Of a stretch of 64,000 nucleotides of DNA, positions 1 through 11,999 are shown in pieces. The stretch is from Volvox africanus. Its lineage: Eukaryota; Chlorophyta; Chlorophyceae; Chlamydomonadales; Volvocaceae. The DNA lies in the NCBI GenBank assembly GCA_030268105.1, contig BSDZ01000003.1:4154001-4218000 (forward strand), given 5' to 3'. Position 1 is the first letter of the stretch, and the number at the start of each line of letters is the position of its first letter. The position numbers and the translations under genes are program-made. The notes below the pieces were generated by a model, which had not been told where the DNA came from, ran no database searches, and saw only the letters and a program-made list of their open reading frames with translations.

Positions 1-1364
1 GCGTAGCTGTGCAGCGGCCGCGCCAGCGGGCACAGCAGCTCCAGCTCCGGATGTCGGGACACGTCGACCCGCATCATGACGACGCAGTAGTCCATCTGGG
101 TAGTGAACGGCCGGAGGAAAGGAGATAAGAGTTTCGGAGCATGACGGGTAGCGGGATGTGGTGTGGTGTGGTGTGGTGTGGTTTGTCTGGAAGCTCAAAA
201 AGGCAGTGCAGCTCGCGGGAGACGACCGCCCGCTGCCGGTCATTTAGAAACCAGGGGGCATTTGGGGGAACGGTGCGTATTCGGTTTTCAATCGGGGCCA
301 CGTCATGAGTACCGGGAGCGGAACAGCAGCGGGCTAAGGACACTCGCGACGACTAGGGCATAACATGGTACACGCCAACTTAGGTCGCACTGCCCTAACC
401 TGGCCCTTCAGGAATAACCCATGGCCATGGAGTCACAGCGGAGCTCGCATACGTAGGCATACATGGCGATGCTGTGAGGATCCCTCGAGCTTACATGTGG
501 GTAGGAATGTGGCCCCTACCCCAAGCCACCTGCCTGCAAGTGCGCTGTCACCGGCGCTGCTTCGTGATGATGGCCGAGGATGAGGTCTCCCAGCGTTCGG
601 GTTTGCAGCGGCAAGGTGACACTGCGCCAGACTCCGCCTGCGCCTTCATGGCCACGGCCTTGTTGTGCCTCGGCGGCATCGACGGCATCTGCTTGCAGAT
701 CTAAAGTGGCATACACGGCATGCTCCCTAACCCTGTAGAACAGCTTAGCTCGGCCCAAAGGAGCTGTGGGGGTCACCTGAGGCACGGCATGGTGGGCGCA
801 GGGGGAAACTCGGAAGGAGGGGGCAGGAGCATAGGGCTACAGACCTGCTGAAGCAGATGCTCACAGACATCCAGAAACTTTAGGCAGACCACTGATGACG
901 TTTACGTTGGGGTTTAAAGACATGCCTCGCTGACGTCTGTAACACCAGTAGTCTAAAAGTAATCATGCCGCCCCGTTCATCGAGATGTGCTTGCAAAATA
1001 ACCCGAAGACACGTCATGAAGGAAAAGCCCATTAAGACCAAAAGTTGACGCTTTGTAGGGTTCCCCCCCTTTGGCGGGCGACAATAAGGTCCTTATGCTT
1101 TTTGCGTACCTTAACCTCAACTTTGCCATCGATTGGATATTGAAGGCGTGCCCAGAATTCACAAAAAACATCGCCTTTGTTGACCGTCCACAGGGATGAT
1201 TTCAGTGTAGTTTTCCCAGAACTGACCTCCAAAACCATGCATCTATATCCATCTGGAAGACCGGTAACTAACCTAGTGCGAATTTGAACTAAGGGCGTAG
1301 CCGTCACAGAGCTACCGGCGCGAGGTAAAATAGGCTGAGGTGCAGGAGCACCATACGAGGCCAT
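1..1364 (-). CDS. Unrecognised multi-exon gene, 5' part, 3' end off the window
   Basis: I do not recognise this protein. The likely start is the ATG at 1364 (protein begins MASYGAPAPQPILPRAG). The frame stays open to 1032, and a good donor (AAG|GTACGC) closes the exon near 1110. A second exon begins after an acceptor at about 773, starts VTPTAPLGRAKLFYRV and joins in phase 0. It runs to about 530. A third exon, 95 to 1, follows an acceptor ending CCCAG, starts MDYCVVMMRVDVSRHP and leaves the window. The exon 2 to exon 3 join would need a GC donor or a further exon, so it is uncertain. There is no signal peptide or obvious domain in the visible part. The alternative is a stand-alone 110-residue protein ending with the TAA at 1032. 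The composition of all three pieces is protein-like, but no family match was made. Confidence 0.4.
157..181. repeat. TGTGG microsatellite, five copies
   Basis: Five perfect tandem copies of the pentamer TGTGG. The tract lies in a presumed intron of the partial minus-strand gene. It is a simple repeat with no evident function. Confidence 0.9.
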
Positions 1365-3963
1365 CTAATTTTCAGCCCGTCCTGTGTGCCAAAAATGTTA
1401 TTGGCACTTCAAGTGGTATGTCCGAATTTCATCTCTGGTTTTTGGTAACACTTTGTGATCCGGTACAAACGGTCGGAACGAACGGTTGGCTACATAGTGC
1501 TCGACACATTAAGCATCAAACCCTTCACGCCGTGCAAGAGTCAATTTTATTAGATGTTAAGCAGCGATTGCTGAATAAATATAAGCTATATCGTGTGCAA
1601 GACTGTGAATACATGCAGCAACCGCTCGGGCCTTATCCACAACGGATTCAGCCTTTTTTGGCAATGTGATTGCTGATTTCCATGCTGCATGCAAGAGTTG
1701 TACACTTTTTCCTTGGTCCGAAAAGACAACCGACAGGCTTTGCGGGTGTTTTGGGGCGCCGGGCGGGAGGTCCCCCAACGGCTGACCCCAAACCTTCCTA
1801 AAGTGTCAAATCAGATTCAAGATTCAAAATCTGAACCTCGCTTTGTTACGGAAAAACAGGTCCCTAGAAATCAAAGAAATGCTTCACGTGAGTCGCTATC
1901 CCAATCTGTCACCTGGGACGACCTCCGCTTTGATGGTATTCGCTGCTCATATTTGCCAAAGCGTCATGACCGTCATAAAAGCCAGCTTCGCCAGCATCAC
2001 AACAACCCGGGCCTCACCGACCGTGCGCTAGGGAAACCAGCAGTCAGTGCGCTTCTCCTCCCAGGTTGAGGACCGTAGTTTCAGCACACGACTGCAGGGC
2101 ACAGCAGCGTCTTACGTTGACAACTCCTCCAAGTCGGTCCATGTGCTGGTAACCCATGCTCAAAGCTCTGCTAGGGCGGCCGCGGTGTATGGAATAAATA
2201 ATAGTTACGCGAGCGATCGGTCTTGACGTATCATGTAGGCGCTGCCCAAAGGTTGGGTCAATACTGGTCAAGGGAACTCGAAGGGGAACCTCGAAGGGAG
2301 AAACCGTGCCAAGGGCCGGCTTTATGATCGAACCACAATTGCAAAATACCATTCCATGCATTACGAAACATTCACAAGCGCGACGCCGCGTCCTGAGATT
2401 TGTGGAGTGGTTGTTGGGTGTTAACCTTTAAATATGTGATCATGTAGATGAAAGGCGAAAACTATTGATTGCCCTGACTTAAACGTAGCATACAGCGATG
2501 CAAAAATGTTTTAAAACTGTGCACTCCTGGACTGCATATTCCGCGACCGATTACAACCTGGTTGATACCCGGCTGCATGAAGATCGCCACTGGGAAACCG
2601 TGACTGGGAAGGGGCCTTGATATCAGCATTTCGGCCAACATGGATTTATTAATCGCCTGCTTCAAATTTGAATTCTAAGATTACGCAATTTGTACTCCTT
2701 GGCACTTAGGGTTTTGGGCCATGGCTCAAAGCGAGGGACTACTTGAGGGAAGTCGAAGGGATCAGCACCGTTCCCAAGTCCCGTACCAGGGCAGGTAACT
2801 GGATTCCAGTCGGTGCCAACATGCCTTAGGTTAGGGGCTTACGACCAAGTTGGATTGGGATCTACGCAACCACCGTACGTTGATACCGTCGCGACGTGGC
2901 GCAGGGACCCATCCAATCCGTGCTATGGAGCCGTCCGTGGCCATCGTTCATATATTTGGAGTCCGTTTTGATGCGTTATGCCTGTGGGTATTCCGTTTGT
3001 GCTTGCTAATGATCTTAGCTGGTCACAGCCATAAAAACCACAGGGAACCTAATGGAAACCACGGAAGAGATCGAGACACGCATTATATGGAGCCGGAGTC
3101 GTAACATCCCTTGCGTGGACACAGCTGACAAATCAAAATTTCAGCGCGGATTGTTTCACCGCCGCGATTGGCTTGTTCGGCTAAGCATCGCCCTTCTTCC
3201 CCAACCTTTCCCACGGCCAGAGGGCCCACCCACTGGTTAGCAGCCCACAATGGGCATGCGATGATGCCTTAGCTTGTAAATTGTACAGACAAATGACAAT
3301 GACACCAGGGCACATCTATCCATCCAGGGCACACCTGACACAACCGTGGCTGAAAGGGGCGGGCCGCATATGTCCGGTCCACAGGTCAGGTTGAACACTG
3401 CTGCACAAAACCTGACACTGGCAAGCCTTCCAGACCTCTGCAGCGACCTAACCATGCAGGGGGCCCATTCCGCTACATAGGAAAGAATTACTACGAATAG
3501 CAGCGCCATAGCATGCAATGCATTTGAGGGCCAGTTTATAAGCATACTTTCAGGAACTGAAGCATGCTGATTCTCTATGGCGTGGCCCACGCGGCGTGGG
3601 GGACGGGACTATTATCGTCGCACTCCACTGTATGTACAACACAAGGTCGAGCCATACTGCGTTCATGTTTGCAAACATCATGGTATAAAAATCAGACATG
3701 CAGTATGGCGCTCACTTGGAAAGCGAGCGAGCTTAAAGCACAAAGTGCACAAGCACACGAAACGAGGCGAAGCAAGAACACGATGCGTGAACGAATACTT
3801 AACTTCCCACATGGTAAACGCACAGCATTTCAAATGTGGCTGCCGCGCGCAAACCTTACTTATCCGCCTCACTTCAGTCCAATGCCAGCTCAGATATGTG
3901 ATGTTGGGGCCGACAATGGCAATGGCGCCTACAAGCCCAGATATGCGGTTCAAACAACCAATT
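1365..3963. other. No gene resolved; weak ORFs only
   Basis: This 2.6 kb stretch is less GC-rich than the long-exon genes. It has short open frames on both strands that I could not join into a convincing model. The best fragments are a minus-strand piece ending at 1557 (ending AHDIAYIYSAIAA, after an acceptor near 1690) and a plus-strand frame at 1843-2031. Because small low-GC genes do occur at 10-15 kb in this window, an unannotated gene here is possible. No RNA gene or mobile-element signature was seen. Confidence 0.3.
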
Positions 3964-4062
3964 TTACGCGGCTTGGATGGTTTGCTGCCGGCTTCCTTGT
4001 TTAGCACCGACGCCAGGGGGCTTACCAGATGTGTTATTGGCGCCACCCCGGCCACCACCACC

Positions 4063-6752
4063 TCAAGCCATATTTTTTTTGCTAGCATTACCCAGAACGG
4101 GGGCCTTTCCATTGCCCACTGCAGCAACCTCAAAATCTGTCCCAGCAGCGCTTGTGGCAGCAGCGCTACCCACATCTCCGTTGCCACATGGTTGCCTGGT
4201 GCCAGTGTCCGCAACCGCTTGCGCAGCATGACGATCCCGGGCGAAAGGCGAGAATAACGTTAGTGTGTCAGCGCCAGAGGCGGCCATTTCGCCCCGGGGT
4301 CTCAACGTGTGAAGGGACTCATCAGGAACCAGGCCCGAAGCCATTGTGCCCACCGCCACAGTGCCCGCAGCAGGACGCGGCACGCCTTTTCCCCCTTTGC
4401 GCCTCCTCAACCCACAGCTTTGGCCATCCAGACCATCTGCGTCCCTTTTGGGTACACTACCCCCCAGGGTGCCCTCTTGCTGCGACAAATTACCAAGGGC
4501 CAAATCCCCTGCTGCGCAATGTTGCTGCTCTTGATGCTTAGGGTGAATGCACGGCTCTTGCCGCCTGTTGTTCATGGCCTCCCGTCCGGTGGACCCTTGC
4601 AGATCTAGTGCTTTGACGGGCGAAGACACAGATCGTGCGAGGCAAGTGGATTCCAGACCTTGAGCCTGCCGCCGGCTGGGGGAACACATGGAAGGTTGGG
4701 TCCCATTGGTGGCATGGACGTTACCCTCTTGAATATAGCTTGGTGCAGAGGCGTAACAAATACCTTCGCCGTTAACTAGGACTTCCTCAGCAACTCCCAG
4801 GACTCCTCCTTGGCCCCAGGCGTCTCTACCGACGTCCCTCGTCCCGCCTGCCATCATCTGGACACGCCGCCTGCCACGTGGAAGGTAAGCACCAATCTCT
4901 CCTGCTTTGCCCCTTCCCAGCCGCGCCTCCACCCCGAGGCTGGCACGATCGCTGAGCTGCTGCGCATCCTCAAGGTCCTCTTCATGCACGGCGTCCAATG
5001 GCTGGCGAGACACGTCATACATGCCGTACCTTGGAACGCCGCTTCCGACCCCACCCAAACGGCTGGCTGCAGCGCCGCGATGATGCCGCAGCCGCAACCC
5101 GCCGTGATGGCCCCCATGTTGAATTGAGATGGAGCCGCCAAGGCCGCCACCATCCCTTGATGCAACCATGCCACCATTGCCGCTGTATAGGGACGGTGTA
5201 CTTCCTGCGCGGAGATGGCTTTCATCCTCACTAGATCCCAAGAGACCCATGCTTAGGTCGTATAAGGAGTGTTCTGCCGGTACAGCGATCAGGCCCGTCA
5301 CCAAGTCCGGCTCCTCGTCCAGTTCCTCGTCGTGGTCTGAGCCCGGCAGCGGAATGTCGAAGGGCGATAAACTGGTAAAGGATGGTATGCTGACGAAGGC
5401 CGGCAATGGGACCGACGCCGCCACGGCTGCAGGAAGACGCTCCTTCTGCCGCGTAATGAAACGGCGGAGCTGCAGCAACAACGACACACGGTGCTGCACG
5501 GCCGTCTGCGCGACCGTGACGCAAAAGTTTACTACGGCCTGCGGTCGGATCCCGATGGCAGCGTTTTTGAGTTAAAAATGGTCGTGAGGTTGTAGGTCGT
5601 GAGCTTCCACACGAGTAGGAGTCAACCTTCTACAGGGCAACAGAGCCGCAACTGCTTTCCTTGCTGGAAGGGTTTTACGTGGCTAACCCCGTAGGGAAAT
5701 CTGTATTTCATCTCGAAGGATTGCGGCCAGGATTTGCGACAGGGGCCTTCCACATTCTACCAGCCATGATCACGCACCTGTGCGGATTTGAAGGCCTGCA
5801 CGAATGTCATGCGCACAGCATTGTACGCCCCCACCACTTCGAGACCCAGCCATTGCCAGACAGCCATGCCCCCGCTGACGCCAGTTCCGCCGCCGCCGCC
5901 TGCTGCGGCCCCTGCTGCCTGTGCGGCCAATCGGGCACCCGCTTTCACAGCAGGCGCAGCACGCCGAGCGGCGCGTCCAAGCGTCACAATCCACCGCAGG
6001 ACTGCCACCATAGCCTCCGCCGCCAAAGCCAGCCGTTCGGCCAACTCTGCGCCTGCCCAGCTGAGAACCCCACCAATGCTGCAGGCAAGCTGCAAAGGCC
6101 CGACGAGAACCATTCCCACTAGGGCGGCTACGAGGCGGACCAACTGGGCTAGCAGGACGGCCACTGCCCATAAGGCGCGCGCTGGCCGCCCAAGCACCGC
6201 TGCAGCAAATGCGAATACCTCCCTCCCGGAAATAACCACCGCCTCGAAAAACGGTTGCGCCATCTGCCACAGCGCGGTCGCCGCCGCCGCCACACTACCG
6301 CCTACTGTGGCCCCTGCGACCTGCAGCGCCATAATCACCGGCTGCATGGTCGCAGATAGCGCCAGTGCCGCTGGCCGCAGGAGCTGTTGCAGGAGGGCAA
6401 CCAGGATCCTCAGCATGCGCATCAACGACATGAGCAGTGGGGACTTGGAGAACAGGTAGGTGAGCAAAATTGACATGCGGATCTGCGTGTGGCGCTCTAG
6501 CCACTCAAACAGCTCTGCGGCGGGCAGGTACATCCGCGATGCCACAGCCGTAATAACTTGCTTCAGGAAGGGTACATTTTTGTAGAGGTCATAAAATCCG
6601 CAGCCCATAGAGAAAATGGAGATCGCGATGAAGAGAAGCCACAGCGCGCGCCGGAGCCACGGGCGGTAAGGCAGGCCGTAGCAGGGCATGAAGACGGCCC
6701 ACGATGGCAGCCCGCTTTCATACAGCTTCAGTAGGCGCATGTCACTCTGCAT
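4063..6752 (-). CDS. Conserved plant/algal membrane protein of unknown function, 816 aa
   Basis: Two exons: 6752-5778 and 5538-4063, joined in phase 0 at GTGCGT/GCAG sites, giving 816 residues. The first Met is followed by a second at residue 5. The N-terminus (MRLLKLYESGLPSWAVF, then GLPYRPWLRRALW) resembles an uncharacterised membrane protein family in land plants that I recall with the same opening. There is a hydrophobic segment at about residues 33-52 (LWLLFIAISIFSMGCGFYDL). A long Ala/Leu/Val-rich helical region covers about 95-290, and a Gly-rich linker sits near residue 300. Exon 2 continues a hydrophobic stretch and then becomes disordered, acidic and low-complexity to the end. It is likely an integral membrane or envelope protein, but location and role are unknown. 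Oddly, the same frame stays open and Gly-rich for 32 codons past the TGA at 4063-4065, to a TAA at 3964-3966. Confidence 0.7.
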
Positions 6753-6968
6753 GGAGGGAGCGCGGCCGTAGATCCGCCTTCGTCATGATGACATTGCAAA
6801 ACGTCATCGGTGCGTAACAAGTAGTGGCTGCAAAAGTCCAACATAGATGACAACGCGTTTGCACAACCACAGTAGGTGCAGCTACAATACAATTCCCTTG
6901 CGCCGCTAATGGAAACCCACACGGCCCGTGGACTTAGGGTTGCCCCTGAGCAGCAGCGTCCAGCGTGG

Positions 6969-9958
6969 TTAGATAGGTGTCCCTGACTTCACCTTCACAA
7001 AGCGACGCAGTTCTTGCGGCAGGAAGGGGTCCCGAAAGCCAAGCACCAGTGTGTTGTAAAAATACGTGGCACTGGGTTGCGTAAAGCGGCTAGCCCTAGG
7101 CACTCGGCTTCTGCATCGCGCGTCGCCGCGGCTGACACCATCCGGACAGGAGTCAGTGAGTTGCGTCCAGCTTGCATATTCACGACGGACACCATGCCGC
7201 CGCCGTGAGCGCAGCGCGGCCGCAACCAAATGCTGCTGCTGTGACAGGAAGGCTGCCCTGAGCGAGTCAACGCTTTTGCTGCAGCTGAAAGCTGCATTAC
7301 TAACAGCGCCGCACCCGGCTCGACTACCGGCACTCCTCCCGCGCTCCAGAGCTTCGTTATGTGCAGCTTCACGCGGATGCGGGGCTGGTCCGCGGCCATC
7401 TGACGCATGAGCAGTCCACTCGTAGGAGGGGGCGACTACACTTGTGGCCGCAGCTGAAACAAATGCATCATCCAGTTCGCGCCGCGGACCTTCCTGTACT
7501 CCAGCCAGCCCGCACAGGTCGTTCGCGGACCGGGCCTTCCTATGTGAGCCGCCAGGGTACTTGTAATGCTGCGCCGCCACACCTTGCAATGCTGCAACAA
7601 GGATGCAGCGGAAGAAAGAAATGTCACCGCCATGAATATGGGGCCAGACAAAATCAGCTTCTGGGTTCTGGTTCAGTTTGCGCACCGGCATCGCCGTTGG
7701 GTCCACCACCGTACTTACTAATGTCATTTCATAGCTTTCTTTTGAATGGCCCGTGTTTGAGCAACTTGATTCGCTGCCATAAAAGACCATTGGAAGACAT
7801 CCCCCACGTCGCATGATACACAACGCATAACGTATGCCACAATGAACGGTTGTGAGCTGCATGATTGGGCCTGCACATTCTAACAGGACGACCCAGCATG
7901 CACGAAAACCTAAGACGCCTGCCTGCCATGTTGATTTTTAACACGCGCATAGGCGACGTACGCATCAGCCATCACGCATGAGCCCTGCCATTGCGCTCTT
8001 CAATCTGTGCCATTGCGCTGCACACCTGCCATCACGGTGCCTGCGTAGGGCGTCGCTTCTTGGCGTGATCCGGGAAACGCCTCGGTTGTATGGAGCTGCA
8101 GGCACCTGCGGACCCTCCCGGCAATGGAGCCCTTGCCACCACCTGCCGCCGACCTTACTGTGGATGTGCCCAACATCCGCCAATGATGGCTGCTTCCTTC
8201 GCCCTCGTCCGCCGACGCAAAGTCCATGCAGGTGCCACTGGGCACGCTAGACGCCGAGGCAAGCGTTACGGCACAACCCACATGCGCCACCATGCCGCTT
8301 GTACGAGTTGCCCGAGCTCCGCTTATACTGCGAAGCGACCCTCCACCCACATTGGACTTCAGTGGACCAGCAGACACAGTGGCGCGTCCCTGTGCAGAGC
8401 AGTCGGCTCCGGTGCTTAAGTTACCGCTGATAACACTTGAGGCTGCACCCCGAACCTCCGTGGAGGCCGCCGGCCACAGCCCCGCGCCCGCCAACATGGA
8501 AGGTCCGCAGCTAATCGCCCTGGACGCAAGCGGCGACAGCGGCAACAATGCGCCGGAGGTCCTGTGCCGGGTGGGAACGTGCGAGAAATAATCGCCTAAC
8601 GGGACTGCAGAAAGATGTGTTCGGCCAACTGGTTTCAGCAATCGTTCACCGTTGGGAGGAACGCAGCACGTCATATAGGAATCAGGCAAGTAAGTGCGGG
8701 CAAAAGGCAATAGGCCTTCATTTTTTGACGGTCCTCTTCTTGGTGCCAATAAGTTCGGCATTGTGCCCGCTTATCCCAATGAAGCAGAGCTAGTTGACGA
8801 GAAAAGTACATGCCTGCCGTCGAGGGAGACTTTGCTTGGTGTCGGAGCAGCAGAGCAGGAGGGGCGCAGGGGTCCAGGGCGCGCCGCCACCGTGCGAGGG
8901 GAGTAAAAATCTCGTGCATCCTCCACCTACATGCAGCGCCATACTTTTAGCGGTCGAGAATGCGTTGTACCTGCAATCGACTCAACGTCTGGGCTATCGC
9001 TTAAAGTCAGGTGTTGTTACTTTCGTGTCGTTCAGTGGGTTTTGCAGTGGGAAACCTAAACCTGGCCCAAACAATGCGACAAGTATTGCATGTTTCACGC
9101 TTTCAAGCATGTCGCCTGAAGACAATAAATGCCCTCACCCGGAGTGGCCGTCAACCCGCCCAGGCCTCACCGTCTTGAAACAGCGCTTAACCACCTGCCG
9201 CACCTCCAGCACCAATTTCCCATCATCGTGAAGAGGACAGCGATAGTCGATGCCCACAATTGAGGACCAGTCGACCTCCAGCGCAACTACCTGCGCATTT
9301 CGCGACTCGAAACTCAACGGATAACCGACGTGTGCAAGGGCGGATCAATGAGATACATCGAATTGTTAACGCGGAAAATGCCGCGTTGCGAATGCTGGAT
9401 AGAACGAATGCCCCGGGTAGGTGCCGAAAGGTTCAGCAACAGCCATGTAAGGTAATAATGTGGCGACAATACAGAGTTTGAGCTGATATAGCGATCGTCG
9501 CATAGGGCCACCGGACACGAAAAAACGCCAACTGTTATGCGGTAGGTAGTGTGTAACAGCCAGAAGGAAGGCCTAATTAGTGTCGGCCTGGCTACGAGCG
9601 GCTTTGATCGTATGATCATATCATTTCCACACACATATGCCGTTATCTTGGGAAACCGAACGGCCAAGCCTTACCCTGTGTGCCGGACTGTCATCACCCC
9701 AGCTAAACGGGTTGTTCTTATCCCATATCCCACTGACAATATGCTGAATCGCTTTGCTGACTCGTCCATCCACCTGAAGCGTGGCTTGATCGATGTGTAA
9801 GGGAAGTTAAGCAACAACAGGACAGGAACCTTTGGGACAGCCAATAATATTGTGCATCCACCTGTTGCGGTTCATCGCGAAGAACAATAATCACGAAACG
9901 CTTGTTTTCATGATCGGACAGAAGCGCACGATAAGGACATCTTCGAGGGGAGTGCACA
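6969..9958 (-). CDS. Partly resolved multi-exon gene of unknown function
   Basis: Several minus-strand segments have good splice borders and compatible phase. One exon at 9958-9862 contains LSDHENKRFVIIVLRDEPQQ and ends CAG|GTGGAT. It joins in phase 0 to 9773-9675 (VDGRVSKAIQHIVSGIWDK..., ending AGG|GTAAGG). A later exon, about 9288-9168, starts after a GCAG acceptor and encodes VVALEVDWSSIVGIDYRC followed by a KLVLEV strand pattern, ending ACG|GTGAGG. Its pattern is vaguely like the PH-like or ASG1-type 'WSDI...' segments of plant proteins. A long Ser/Gly/Ala-rich frame at 8620-8120 may be another exon. The last exon ends VKVKSGTPI with a TAA at 6969. Intermediate joins and the true start, probably above 9958, are not settled. 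It lies divergent to the ubiquitin-like gene at 10505. Confidence 0.4.
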
Positions 9959-10504
9959 CTGGGAAAGGAAGAAGCCAAGAATAGTCAAACGTGACGCGAA
10001 GGACATAATCGGAGGAGTTGAGCTCCTTACCCAGAGCTAAGCGAAGTCAAGAAGTGCAATTTGGTCATCGTTCAGGGCCCCTGACTGGCCGTCCGTCTAC
10101 CAGTTCAGCGTTAGACATGATGGGTATATCAAACTATGTGTAAGAAAGTTTGGTAAGGAAATGCGGTTTAGCTCTTGGCTACACAACAAAAAGGGTTGCT
10201 GACGTACGCATGGTGAGAAGTTGGCGAATTGAACATCCGGAAACATACCCTTATACGAAGTGTTATAGTCTCTGGCATATGTAGGCCGTCGTAATGTGTA
10301 TTTGGAACAATAACAGGGGATTTACGCATTATAACTGAACCCTTGAAGCTTGGGATAGAGCCGTGAACTTCGGATCGCGTCCAAAGAGCACCTACTCAGT
10401 GTTCATGTAATATGAAAACGCACCTTAAGTGAAGTGCTCACCTTGCCCAGGGAATGCCGGGAAAAGCATGAACACCAATTTACGCTGAACGATATCGATG
10501 AGAA
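9959..10504. promoter_or_regulatory. Divergent intergenic region upstream of two genes
   Basis: About 545 bases lie between the minus-strand unknown gene and the plus-strand ubiquitin-like gene. The region probably holds both promoters and perhaps the 5' exon of the minus-strand gene. A minus-strand ATG frame near 10118 (MSNAELVDGRPVRGPE) is a candidate first exon but could not be joined in phase. No other element was recognised. Confidence 0.35.
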
Positions 10505-11859
10505 ATGTCAAAACTGGAGTTCAAGATCAAGTTTGTTTCCGATCGACATGAACCTGATCTCATTGTGCACGTCCAAGATGGGGACACCATGGACGCAGTT
10601 GTTCAGCAGGTATGTGACGCGCAGCTTGTTTCTAAGAGACCTGAATCATTAATCATTGGAATACGGCGACCACCTGTTCACATATCTTTATGGGCGTCAG
10701 GTATGCCAGGCCATGCACATACCCCAAACAAAGCGCCTGAGGATTCTGTGCGCTGGGCGGGAGCTCTACGCCGGTACGATCTGTTTAAAGTTATGGTAAC
10801 TTGTGGCCACACTCAGTGGTCAGGTGTTTCCGACCATCACATTCGCTTACTGCTGACGGGTGCTACAGATAATCTGGTGTCGAAAGCGCCAGCTAAGGTG
10901 TTGCACTGCATGATGACTGATACGGAACCGCAGCGACCTGAGCCTGCACCGCAGCGGAAGGTGCTTCCGCCAACTCCGCCCGTTGCTGAGCAACCTCCCA
11001 TGGACTGGGTAAGGCATGCACCGCTGCCGTGCCCCCACCCGTGCATGCTCTGGCTGGACGATACTGACAGATCCTTGTATGTCCGCCGGTTGGAAATGTT
11101 CGCAGTTAGACGTGGTGGACCCAGGAACTGTGCTTATGTGGATATTCGGTTCTATCCTCGCGCTGCTATGGCTCCTCTTCGTGTTCTACGGTAACTGGGG
11201 CTCATATCTAAGTGTAATGCGGTTTCGTCACCGGTTTAGTCGCCAGACGCAGGTGACCACAGCCGAGCCAATTGCAATGTAACCTGACCCCATGGTGCTA
11301 CCTATTCTGCTAGCTAATGAGTTATATGCGGGCTCGGTGCTTTCTTCTTCACACTTGATCTCGCTTGTTAAGTGCAACCCCGGCTGGCCCCATCGTTGCA
11401 CCTCCAATTGCCAGCGTTGGGCTGTTGGTTCACTCCCACGCTCAATTGGCATGCGTCGACACCCCGCCCTTAATGCGTTCTTTGCGTTACGTTGCCCTGT
11501 AACTGCCCTTTCGGTGCATAGCATTTGGCTTCAACCTCAAGTTGGTGCATGTGAACTCCCTGCACTCTCCGCCTGCCGTGACCCTCGTACCTTGCGCAGC
11601 CAATATGTTCGACAAGACCAGTGTTGTGATGTTGGTCATGATGACCGTGGCCTTCCTCAATCCCTGCCTGCTCAGCTACGTGCCCTGCCCGGCATTTCTG
11701 CAGCCCCAGCCGGCACGTGCAACACACGTTTCTTCCGAGCCATACAATCCCGCAATCGGGCGCTCGACTGCTGTACCAGCAAACGTGGCATGGCAGCGGC
11801 ACCTGTATGAGGGTGAAATCCCGCCCCGACCGCCAGCACGTGTTCCGCCCGGGAGCTGA
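10505..11859 (+). CDS. Ubiquitin-like-domain membrane protein, TMUB/DSC3-like, 213 aa
   Basis: Four exons: 10505-10609, 10817-11008, 11106-11190 and 11600-11859. All have GT-AG borders and the frame closes to 213 residues. Residues 1-75 form a ubiquitin-like fold: an initial strand (KLEFKIKFVSD), a DGDT turn and helix (MDAVVQQ), then HHIRLLLTG and the closing VLHCMMTD strand. This is the spacing seen in TMUB1/2 and the fungal Dsc3 subunit. A Pro-rich linker (about 76-98) leads to two hydrophobic segments, about 108-128 (LMWIFGSILALLWLLFVFY) and about 133-155 (VVMLVMMTVAFLNPCLL). By family analogy it would act at the ER or Golgi membrane with an ERAD/Dsc-type ubiquitin ligase. There is no diglycine end, so it is a fixed domain and not conjugable ubiquitin. 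Substrates are unknown. Confidence 0.75.
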
Positions 11860-11999
11860 CGGGCCAGCTAAATGGGGGGTAAGGAAATCTTGCTCGCTCG
11901 TCCACTTTTGGCTGCAGAGGCACAGTTGTGATACTGATGCCCTGTCGCACAAGGAGGGATTGCGGGGCTTGAGAGGAGCTCTTTTAAGATCCTCGGTGG

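Noticed and set aside
5770..6459. Frames in three other registers across the membrane-protein exon
   Set aside because: They are GC-bias shadows of the hydrophobic frame, which has the recognisable N-terminus.
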